Source of the DNA: an uncultured Clostridia bacterium
GTDB lineage: Bacteria; Bacillota; Clostridia; TANB77; CAG-508
Reading direction: 5' to 3'
Length of the DNA stretch: 6,484 nucleotides
Assembly (NCBI GenBank): GCA_934130085.1
Contig: CAKOXK010000023.1
Span: 1 to 6,484 of the forward strand
Below are positions 1 through 4,675 of the stretch, one piece after another. The position numbers were made by a program, and so were the translations under genes. The notes below the pieces were generated by a model, which worked only from the letters and a program-made list of their open reading frames with translations, was not told the origin of the DNA and made no database searches. How positions within the stretch are numbered: the stretch's first letter is position 1; each line of letters starts with the position of its first letter.

Positions 1-1029
1 CCTTTCATCATAAGAATGCGCATATAGGTATGTGATCTTTTCAGCAGAATGACCTACACGTTTTCCAACATCTTTTGCAGAAAATCCACTTTCAATCAGC
101 ATCGTAATATGTGAATGTCTTAAGCCATGAACTCTAATTCTTTTCACTCCACTCTTTTTACAGCCTCTATCCATTTCGTGATGCATATAGCTCTTAGATA
201 TGGGGAACAAGTAATCATCTTCACCTACTTTATAAAGATGTTCCATGTAATTTTTTAATTCATCAACAATAAAATCCGGCATATCCACAACACGGATACT
301 ATTACTTGTTTTAGGATCCGTAACAATATTTTTTCCTTTAATTGTCTGCATCGATTTATTAACATTGATTGTTTTAGCTTCTAGATCTACATCTGCTTTT
401 GTTAGTGCCCTAAGTTCTCCTAATCTTAAACCGCACCAAAATAAGATCTCATAGCTAATATAGCTTAGTGTCTTATCTGATATCGCATCGATGAATTTAG
501 AATATTCTTCAAACGTCCAAAAATCTTTTTCTTTCTTCTGTTCTACTTTGATGTTTCCAGCAACTGTTGCCGCATTCATTTTTAATCCATAGTATTTACA
601 AGCATGATTCAAAATTGCACTTAATTGAGAATGAATCGTCTTTAGTGTTTCCGGTGAATACTTTTTATCATCTTTGCCATACGTCATATTCAACAATTTA
701 TTCTGCCAACGCATTACAATTTTGGGTGTAATATCGTTTAATTGTAAATCTTTAAAGTATGGCCGAATATTCTTTTCGATGATATTTTGTTTTGTGATAA
801 ATGTACTTAATCGAATGCGATTCTTAAGTTCTTCATAATATACTTCTACAAAGTCATCAAACAACATTGTTTGATCATCTTTTTCTTTGGACATAAAGGA
901 TTGCTCATACACCAAGGCTTCACGTTTTGTTTTAAATCCTCTTTTGAATAAACGTTTCTTCTTCCCTTCTAAATCAATGTAACGCTTAGAAACATACCAA
1001 TTACCGCTATCCTCTTTGTAAACTGCCAT
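1..1029 (-). CDS. int: Tyrosine recombinase (phage/ICE-type integrase), C-terminus cut by window edge
   Basis: Site-specific recombinase that integrates and, with an excisionase, excises the element at att sites. The reading frame is open for 343 codons from ATG at 1029 to base 1, with no stop, so only a short C-terminal tail should be missing. Domains in order: an AP2-like arm-DNA-binding region at about residues 1-45 (GNWYVSKRY, basic KKKRLFKRGFKTKREA), a SAM-like core-binding domain at about 52-155, and the catalytic domain from about 170. All catalytic positions are visible: R202 in GLRLGELRAL, K240 in DPKTSNS, H301 and R304 in HGLRHSH, H327 in VGHS, and nucleophile Y336 in YLYAHS. The start is supported by GAGGGA just upstream. 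The gene overlaps the end of the upstream small gene by 23 bp, so the two are probably cotranscribed and translationally coupled. The leftward orientation predicts the int-proximal att site beyond base 1. The family assignment is very secure; the target site is unknown. Confidence 0.97.
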   Translation of the reverse strand, partial: MAVYKEDSGNWYVSKRYIDLEGKKKRLFKRGFKTKREALVYEQSFMSKEKDDQTMLFDDFVEVYYEELKNRIRLSTFITKQNIIEKNIRPYFKDLQLNDITPKIVMRWQNKLLNMTYGKDDKKYSPETLKTIHSQLSAILNHACKYYGLKMNAATVAGNIKVEQKKEKDFWTFEEYSKFIDAISDKTLSYISYEILFWCGLRLGELRALTKADVDLEAKTINVNKSMQTIKGKNIVTDPKTSNSIRVVDMPDFIVDELKNYMEHLYKVGEDDYLFPISKSYMHHEMDRGCKKSGVKRIRVHGLRHSHITMLIESGFSAKDVGKRVGHSAEKITYLYAHSYDER

Positions 1030-1210
1030 AATCTCGTCCCTCATAGATCTTTTCATTGAAATACGTACGATTGATTTTGCCAGAGATAGTAATATAGCCT
1101 TCATTTTGAAGTTGCTTATTCATATCTTTGATTATTCTATAAGCAAGTCCTTTCGAAACACCTAGCAAATCTGCTACCTCTTGTGCTGTCATAAAAATAG
1201 TTTCTTTCAT
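1007..1210 (-). CDS. xis: Small winged-helix DNA-binding protein, probable excisionase (Xis)
   Basis: A 67-residue protein with a MerR/excisionase-type helix-turn-helix (MTAQEVADLLGVSKGLAYRI, residues 7-26), followed by a stretch that probably forms the wing (GYITISGKINRTYF, about 38-51). This is the architecture of small DNA-bending directionality factors encoded just upstream of tyrosine integrases in Firmicute ICEs. Here the gene overlaps the integrase start by 23 bp. ATG 1210 is preceded by AAGGAG with 9-nt spacing, which favours it over the internal Met7. A sigma-A promoter lies upstream at 1293-1265 on this strand. Predicted role: binding next to the att sites to favour excision. The role is inferred from size, fold and position; the protein could instead act purely as a regulator. 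The HTH call is solid. Confidence 0.85.
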   Translation of the reverse strand: MKETIFMTAQEVADLLGVSKGLAYRIIKDMNKQLQNEGYITISGKINRTYFNEKIYEGRDYGSLQRG

Positions 1211-1230
1211 TTATTTCATCTCCTTCTTTC

Positions 1231-1260
1231 TAAACAGTAACTATTTTTGTTTACTGTTAA
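1231..1260. promoter_or_regulatory. Paired operator-like palindromes downstream of the xis-int promoter
   Basis: TAAACAGTAAC (1231-1241) and TTTACTGTTAA (1250-1260) each approximate TTTAC-N-GTAAA, with centres 19 bp apart. Together they form an exact inverted repeat, AACAGTAA at 1233-1240 and TTACTGTT at 1251-1258. They cover the predicted xis transcription start and early leader. Most likely they are binding sites for the divergently encoded Xre repressor, although transcript-level hairpin formation is also possible. Confidence 0.65.
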
Positions 1261-1264
1261 TTCC

Positions 1265-1293
1265 ATTATAGTAAGCTTATACGTTTACGTCAA
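1265..1293 (-). promoter_or_regulatory. Sigma-A promoter for xis-int
   Basis: On the minus strand TTGACG (1293-1288) and a perfect TATAAT (1270-1265) are separated by exactly 17 bp. This would start transcription near 1258, giving a leader of about 48 nt before the xis start at 1210. One repressor-like palindrome covers the -35 and two more cover the start site and leader, as expected for a tightly repressed excision promoter. Confidence 0.82.
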
Positions 1294-1294
1294 C
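1284..1294. promoter_or_regulatory. Operator-like site over the xis-int -35 box
   Basis: TTTACGTCAAC matches the left half of the TTTAC-N-GTAAA motif exactly and the right half loosely. It overlaps the -35 hexamer of the minus-strand promoter. It is the weakest of the six copies in this control region and is supported mainly by its position. Confidence 0.4.
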
Positions 1295-1315
1295 TATATT
1301 GCGTAACTTTTATCG

Positions 1316-1345
1316 TTTACTGTATACATTTTTATTTACAGTAAA
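1316..1345. promoter_or_regulatory. Paired operator-like palindromes between the divergent promoters
   Basis: TTTACTGTATA (1316-1326) and the perfect 11-bp palindrome TTTACAGTAAA (1335-1345) have centres 19 bp apart, the same spacing as the pair at 1231-1260. Repetition of both motif and spacing suggests that two repressor dimers bind cooperatively about two helical turns apart. The pair lies just upstream of the repressor gene's extended -10 promoter, so it could activate or repress that gene. Confidence 0.65.
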
Positions 1346-1373
1346 TCTTATTGTTTTCTATATGTGACTAAAA

Positions 1374-1382
1374 TGCTATAAT
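1374..1382 (+). promoter_or_regulatory. Extended -10 promoter of the repressor gene
   Basis: TGC followed by a perfect TATAAT (1377-1382) forms an extended -10 element. There is no good -35 at 17 bp (TTTTCT at 1354-1359). Transcription would start near 1389, giving a leader of only about 16 nt that carries the purine-rich ribosome binding site. Confidence 0.7.
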
Positions 1383-1394
1383 TTGGGGGAAGGG

Positions 1395-1405
1395 GGTACT
1401 GTAAA
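1395..1405. promoter_or_regulatory. Operator-like site overlapping the repressor start codon
   Basis: GGTACTGTAAA carries the central TAC-T-GTAAA of the palindrome family. Its last base is the A of the ATG at 1405, and it abuts the ribosome binding site. Binding by the gene's own product would give negative autoregulation. The left half is degenerate, hence the moderate confidence. Confidence 0.45.
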
Positions 1406-1848
1406 TGGACATAGGTGAAAGAATCAAATATGTACGACAATTACGAGGAATTACGCAGTCAGAACTTGCCGAAAAAGTTGGATTTACTGGTGATGAAAAA
1501 GGTAGAATTCGTATCTCTCAATATGAAAATGGATCTAGAATACCAAGAAAAGATACGCTAAAAAAGATCAGTGAAGCCCTAAATGTCGATTCGTATTATC
1601 TTTGTTTAGAAGATCACACCGCTAGTTTAGACTTTGCATTTGAATTACTTGATTGGGACAGAACTTCAAATTTCACAATTAAAAAAGAAATAGTCCAAGG
1701 TGAAGACCATTTTCTAATTGATTTCAATATGGAAATATTCAATGATTTTTTAGAAGAATGGATGAATAAAAAAGCTGATCTAGAAAGTGGAAAGATCAGC
1801 AAAAATGATTACATAGAGTGGTCAATTAACTACCCAAATGTTAAATAA
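1405..1848 (+). CDS. Xre/Cro-CI family repressor, likely immunity regulator of the element
   Basis: A 147-residue DNA-binding protein. Residues 1-67 form a Cro/CI helix-turn-helix domain: GERIKYVRQLRGITQSELAE, then a recognition-helix segment with a short insertion (GFTGDEKGRI) before RISQYENGSRIPR, ending ISEALNVDSYYL. The remaining 80 residues are acidic and amphipathic (DFAFELLDWD, FNDFLEEWMN), with no HEXXH protease motif and no Ser-Lys autoprotease dyad. It is therefore not an obviously self-cleaving CI- or ImmA-linked type. The ATG is preceded by a G/A-rich tract (AAGGGGG). It is divergent from xis-int across a region holding six TTTAC-N-GTAAA-like sites, so it probably represses excision and regulates itself. 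What inactivates it is not visible. The family is certain; the regulatory role is inferred. Confidence 0.9.
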   Translation: MDIGERIKYVRQLRGITQSELAEKVGFTGDEKGRIRISQYENGSRIPRKDTLKKISEALNVDSYYLCLEDHTASLDFAFELLDWDRTSNFTIKKEIVQGEDHFLIDFNMEIFNDFLEEWMNKKADLESGKISKNDYIEWSINYPNVK

Positions 1849-1865
1849 CACTCCTAAGATACTTT

Positions 1866-1896
1866 TTGTATCAAAATATTAACAAACAGTTATAAT
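1866..1896 (+). promoter_or_regulatory. Promoter of the DUF1016 nuclease gene
   Basis: TTGTAT (1866-1871) and a perfect TATAAT (1891-1896) are 19 bp apart, and a start about 26 bp upstream of the ATG is plausible. A small inverted repeat (GATAC at 1858-1862, GTATC at 1868-1872) overlaps the -35 and could be an operator. The nuclease gene can therefore be expressed separately from the repressor in front of it. Confidence 0.55.
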
Positions 1897-1922
1897 TTCC
1901 ACTTTAAAAGAAAGGAGTAAAC

Positions 1923-2957
1923 ATGTCTTTAATATCTAATGATGAAAAAAAGTTATCAAAAATAAATTCTGAAGATACATATAACGAAATTCGATATTTC
2001 ATTATCAATGCCAAACAAGAAATTTACAAATCTGTAAATTCTGCAATGGTTGAAGCTTATTGGAACATAGGCAAGAAAATTTATGAAGTCTGTGGTGAAA
2101 ATGATCGTGCTGCTTATGGAAAACAAGTATTAAAGGATATTTCTAAAGCGCTCACCAAAGAATTTGGGCAAGGATTCAGTATCCAAAATTTACGCAAAAT
2201 GCGTCAATTTTACACCGTGTATCAAAAACGCTCGACACTGTCGAGCGAATTGAGTTGGTCTCATTATCAACTATTAATGCGTGTTGAGGATGAAAAAGCA
2301 AGACAATTTTATACAAATGAATGTACAAAAGCCTCCTGGAGTGTCAGACAACTTCAAAGACAGATAAACACAATGTACTATAATCGTATATTGGCAAGCA
2401 AAGATAAAAAGTCTGTTGCACAGGAAATAGAAAAAACTGTCCCAAAACCTGAATATGAATCTTTCATTAAAGATCCTTATGTCTTAGAATTTCTAGATTT
2501 ACCAGCCAACGAACATTTTTATGAGTCCAATTTGGAACAAGCATTAATTGATCATCTACAGAAATTCTTGTTAGAACTAGGTAGAGGATTTTCATTTGTT
2601 GCAAGACAAAAACATTTTGTAGTAGATGGAAGACATTTTTATATCGACCTTGTATTTTACAATTACATCTTGAAGTGTTTTGTATTGATAGATTTGAAAA
2701 CTGAAGATCTGACACATCAGGATATCGGACAAATGCAGATGTATGTAAATTACTATACAAGAGAATTAATGAACGAAGGAGATAATCTACCTATTGGCAT
2801 ATTGTTGTGTGCAGATAAAAGCGATACGTTAGTTAAATACACATTGCCTGAGGATAATAATCAGATTTTTGCATCAAAATATAAAACATATCTACCAAGT
2901 GAAGAAGAACTTAAACGAGAACTGAATTTAAGCGATTTTGAAAAATTAAATGACTAG
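1923..2957 (+). CDS. DUF1016/YhcG-family PDDEXK nuclease protein
   Basis: A 344-residue, full-length member of the YhcG family. The N-terminal DUF1016_N region (about residues 18-165) includes VEAYWNIGKKI, FSIQNLRKMRQFY and the family hallmark LSWSHYQLLMRV (110-121). The C-terminal domain (about 178-335) is a predicted PDDEXK-type nuclease fold. Candidate catalytic residues are D242 in FYIDLVFYN and D257/K259 in LIDLKTEDLTHQDIGQMQMY. The conserved tail VKYTLPEDNNQIFASKY is intact. An AAAGGAG site lies 5 nt before the ATG. Known biology: these proteins recur in genomic islands, often near restriction-modification genes, and are predicted nucleases; the cellular substrate is not settled. Here it stands alone behind the element's repressor, so it is best read as defence or stability cargo. 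An 8-bp perfect palindrome in its coding sequence (2229-2247) is unusually GC-rich for the gene. Family certain, activity inferred. Confidence 0.93.
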   Translation: MSLISNDEKKLSKINSEDTYNEIRYFIINAKQEIYKSVNSAMVEAYWNIGKKIYEVCGENDRAAYGKQVLKDISKALTKEFGQGFSIQNLRKMRQFYTVYQKRSTLSSELSWSHYQLLMRVEDEKARQFYTNECTKASWSVRQLQRQINTMYYNRILASKDKKSVAQEIEKTVPKPEYESFIKDPYVLEFLDLPANEHFYESNLEQALIDHLQKFLLELGRGFSFVARQKHFVVDGRHFYIDLVFYNYILKCFVLIDLKTEDLTHQDIGQMQMYVNYYTRELMNEGDNLPIGILLCADKSDTLVKYTLPEDNNQIFASKYKTYLPSEEELKRELNLSDFEKLND

Positions 2958-3000
2958 ATGTACAAAATGAATTATCTAAAATAAATAGGATTTTTCATCT

Positions 3001-3022
3001 AATGGTATCAAAATGGTAGCAA
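3001..3022. repeat. Tandem 11-bp repeat, possible integrase arm-type sites
   Basis: AATGGTATCAA (3001-3011) is followed immediately by AATGGTAGCAA (3012-3022), identical at 10 of 11 positions. Short tandem sites spaced one helical turn apart near the end of an integrase-bearing element are typical of arm-type sites bound by the integrase N-terminal domain. No other copy was found in the window; the int-proximal att region lies outside it. The assignment is by analogy. Confidence 0.5.
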
Positions 3023-3040
3023 TATTCCATGCAAGCACTT

Positions 3041-3067
3041 AAAAAGCCCTTAAATAAAGGGTTTTTT
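3041..3067. terminator. Intrinsic terminator after the nuclease gene (could act both ways)
   Basis: AAAAAGCCCTT (3041-3051) and AAGGGTTTTTT (3057-3067) pair around a 5-nt loop: CCCTT with AAGGG, one G-U pair, then A-T pairs running into a T tract. The A tract on the left makes it potentially bidirectional. It separates the nuclease transcript from the parA leader. Confidence 0.75.
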
Positions 3068-3111
3068 TGAAATTAAATACTATTCGAACTCGTCTATGGA
3101 ATTTCTTAAAT

Positions 3112-3237
3112 GTTCTAAAAGCACCCGTTTTTTACCGATATTTGCAGGTACAAATCCCTAAAAAAGCCACTTTTAGAATCCAAATAAAAAGATTTTTTCA
3201 TATCTGTTTTCACAAAGGCATTATCCCCCTGCCCTTC
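3112..3237 (+). promoter_or_regulatory. Possible structured leader RNA upstream of parA
   Basis: This stretch between the terminator and the parA hairpin contains nested complementary segments. An exact 9-bp pair, TTCTAAAAG (3113-3121) with CTTTTAGAA (3170-3178), encloses TTTTTTA (3128-3134) with TAAAAAA (3159-3165) and ACC (3134-3136) with GGT (3147-3149); the two inner pairings share one base. It is followed by a small hairpin, AAGGCA (3215-3220) with TGCCCTT (3230-3236), whose loop contains CCCCC. This resembles a folded 5' untranslated region feeding the attenuator-like hairpin at 3268. No good promoter was found: TACTAT at 3078-3083 lacks a -35. No known riboswitch class was recognised, and A/T-rich pairings are weak evidence. 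Confidence 0.4.
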
Positions 3238-3267
3238 CATCACAAAATTAACTATCGTTTTTCATGC

Positions 3268-3319
3268 ACTCCTTTTTACATACCAGTCAAACACTGGATA
3301 TGTAGAAAGGAGTTTTTTT
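3268..3319 (+). terminator. Attenuator-like hairpin and T run sequestering the parA ribosome binding site
   Basis: The left arm at 3268-3287 pairs with 3293-3313 around loop CAAAC. The stem is 20 bp, with 19 Watson-Crick pairs, one G-U pair (T3276-G3305) and one bulged A (3298). Six further T residues (3314-3319) end directly at the parA ATG at 3320. The structure has the shape of an intrinsic terminator, and its 3' arm contains the parA Shine-Dalgarno AAAGGAG (3306-3312). When folded it should stop transcription or block initiation, so parA expression presumably needs the hairpin opened or bypassed. It could instead be an operator palindrome read as DNA by ParA, ParB or another regulator. 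Confidence 0.72.
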
Positions 3320-4138
3320 ATGCGTAAATGTAAAGTGATTGCCGTCACCAATCAAAAAGGCGGTGTTGGTAAAACTACAACTACGGCTAATGTTGCGATT
3401 GGTCTTGAACGCTACGGCTACAAAGTCCTGATTGTTGATTTTGATCCTCAGGGAGATTTAACCACTTCCCTTGGTTGGAAATCCAATGATGCTTTAGATT
3501 GCAGTGTTTCAAATCTACTAGATGCTTATATTAATGATAAGGAAATTAATTTTTCTTCTTTGATTTTAAAACATAAAGAAGATGTAGATGTGATCCCTGC
3601 AAACATTGAACTTGCAGATATGGATATTCGCTTAGTCAGTGTCATCAATCGTGAACAGACATTAAGCAGCTGTATTGAGCCACTACGTGATGACTATGAT
3701 TTTATTTTGATTGATTGTCCACCTTCTTTAGGGATGCTTACCATTAATGCACTGTCTGCAGCGGATGAAGTACTGATTCCAGTACAAGCACAGTTTCTTC
3801 CTGCAAAAGGAATGACTCAATTGCTTCAGACTGTAAGTAAAGTGCAACGTAAGATCAACACTAATTTAAAAGTTGCTGGTATTGTCATGACGCTTGTAGA
3901 TATGAATACTACAGTAGCCAAAAGTACGATTGAAACCATTCACGAAAGTTTTGGTAAAAATATAAGAGTCTTTGATACGATCATTCCTAAAGCCACAAAA
4001 GCCAGTGAAGCAACTATAGCTGGAGTCAGTATCTATGCCTACGCAAAAGATTCAAAAGTGGCCAAGGCCTATGACAATCTAACCATGGAAATCATTTCAG
4101 AACAAAAAGTAAAACATAAAGACAGAGACTGTCGTTAG
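3320..4138 (+). CDS. parA: ParA/Soj-family partition ATPase
   Basis: A 272-residue Walker-type ATPase of the ParA/MinD superfamily. With its ParB partner it would position the element's DNA at division and possibly stabilise the excised form. Visible motifs: deviant Walker A NQKGGVGKTTTT with signature Lys13 and catalytic Lys18; A' motif VDFDPQGDLT with D42; Walker B FILIDCPPSLG with D132. The protein lacks the N-terminal HTH extension of type Ia ParA proteins, so it is Soj-like and cannot self-regulate through such a domain. The ATG at 3320 follows AAAGGAG by 7 nt, all T, and this RBS is buried in a long hairpin. The stop TAG overlaps the ssb ribosome binding site, so parA leads a four-gene operon. 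All motifs are intact. Confidence 0.96.
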   Translation: MRKCKVIAVTNQKGGVGKTTTTANVAIGLERYGYKVLIVDFDPQGDLTTSLGWKSNDALDCSVSNLLDAYINDKEINFSSLILKHKEDVDVIPANIELADMDIRLVSVINREQTLSSCIEPLRDDYDFILIDCPPSLGMLTINALSAADEVLIPVQAQFLPAKGMTQLLQTVSKVQRKINTNLKVAGIVMTLVDMNTTVAKSTIETIHESFGKNIRVFDTIIPKATKASEATIAGVSIYAYAKDSKVAKAYDNLTMEIISEQKVKHKDRDCR

Positions 4139-4147
4139 GAGAAGAAC

Positions 4148-4450
4148 ATGAAAAACAATTCAGTCCATTTAATTGGACCACTGACAAGAGATATTGAACT
4201 ATCTAAAAATAGTAAAGGCAATTCTTTTGTCCGATTTAGTTTAGCTTGTATAAGAGACAATAAGCCATTTACTGATTTTATTAATTGTATTGCCTTTGGT
4301 GAAGTTGCCAATGCACTTTGTAAACACAGAAATAAAGATACAGCCTATGAAATCAATGGGTATCTTCGTATAAGCTCTTATGAAAAAGATGGTAGAAAGA
4401 CCTATTCAACGATTGTAGTTGTAGAATCTTTTACACTCTTAAATGCCTAG
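4148..4450 (+). CDS. ssb: Minimal single-stranded DNA-binding protein
   Basis: A 100-residue protein matching the OB-fold core of bacterial SSB: VHLIGPLTRDIEL (6-18), SFVRFSLACIRD (26-37), TDFINCIAFGEVANALCKH (42-60), then GYLRISSYEKDGRKTYSTIV (71-90) and VVVESFTLL. It ends at the last OB strand and lacks the Gly/Gln-rich linker and acidic DDDIPF-type tip that chromosomal SSB uses to recruit repair and replication proteins. It probably coats single-stranded element DNA during conjugative transfer or rolling-circle replication without competing for host partners. The RBS AGGAG (4137-4141) overlaps the parA stop, and the next gene starts inside its last codons, implying tight coupling with its neighbours. 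Confidence 0.88.
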   Translation: MKNNSVHLIGPLTRDIELSKNSKGNSFVRFSLACIRDNKPFTDFINCIAFGEVANALCKHRNKDTAYEINGYLRISSYEKDGRKTYSTIVVVESFTLLNA

Positions 4451-4658
4451 AATACGATTAAAACGATGTCCTCATTGTCATTCTATCGCAAGACTTCGTA
4501 TCGACTGGGATAACAAGAAAATCAATGGTTGTTATGGTCAATATGTAAGTTGCACTTTGTGTTCTGCCAGGACACAAACAAAAGTAAGTGAGGAACTTGC
4601 TGTAAATGACTGGAATGATCGTAAATTAAACAATTGTATTCAACTCACCCTATTTTAA
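4443..4658 (+). CDS. Small four-cysteine zinc-ribbon protein, Lar-like
   Basis: A 71-residue protein with CPHC (Cys9, Cys12) and CTLC (Cys37, Cys40), then SARTQTKVSEELAVNDWNDR. This matches the usual layout of Lar-family (restriction alleviation) zinc ribbons: a CPxC knuckle, about 25 residues with an aromatic segment, CxxC, then a conserved A-xx-W-N-R helix. In Rac prophage, Lar relieves host type I restriction, but many phage and ICE relatives are only predicted zinc-binding proteins. The ATG overlaps the ssb end by 8 bp and has no separate Shine-Dalgarno sequence, so translation likely depends on termination-reinitiation. If it is anti-restriction, expression beside ssb in a transfer-associated operon makes sense. 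The fold is well supported; the function is inferred. Confidence 0.72.
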   Translation: MPRIRLKRCPHCHSIARLRIDWDNKKINGCYGQYVSCTLCSARTQTKVSEELAVNDWNDRKLNNCIQLTLF

Positions 4659-4675
4659 AGGAGGTGGCAACATTG
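4657..4675 (+). promoter_or_regulatory. Ribosome binding site and TTG start that define parB
   Basis: AAAGGAGGTGG with its GGAGG core at 4660-4664 lies 8 nt before TTG at 4673. The in-frame ATG at 4634 has no such site and would give 13 extra residues overlapping the preceding gene. Starting at TTG gives MPKLDLGLPTYDSLF, the expected N-terminus for ICE-type ParB proteins. Confidence 0.85.

Larger units (their letters stand above)
1..3022. mobile_element. Integration module with nuclease cargo (partial; right limit tentative)
   Basis: Integrase, excisionase-like gene, divergent Xre repressor and one cargo nuclease gene form a compact unit. It is followed at 3001-3022 by a tandem repeat that could be integrase arm-binding sites. 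Two readings fit. It may be the integration end of the same ICE that carries parA-parB to the right, or a separate mini-element of just over 3 kb inserted next to that ICE. The left att site lies outside the window, so no flanking direct repeat can be shown and the right limit is approximate. Confidence 0.5.

Noticed and set aside
1614..1802. Minus-strand frame of 62 codons inside the repressor gene
   Set aside because: It is antisense to a well-supported Xre gene, with no ribosome binding site or recognisable domain.
2467..2760. Minus-strand frame of 97 codons inside the nuclease gene
   Set aside because: It is antisense to the conserved nuclease domain and shows no domain features.
3275..3304. 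TTTACA (3275-3280) and TATGTA (3299-3304) as a parA promoter
   Set aside because: The -10 matches at only three of six positions, and transcription would begin inside or after the RBS. The bases are better explained as arms of the long hairpin.
3067..3327. Open frame of 86 codons across the parA leader, from a TTG within the terminator T run to just past the parA ATG
   Set aside because: The start lies in a terminator, the composition follows the A/T-rich hairpin arms, no domain is recognisable, and the frame is fully explained by regulatory sequence. A translated leader peptide controlling the hairpin is conceivable but has no positive support.
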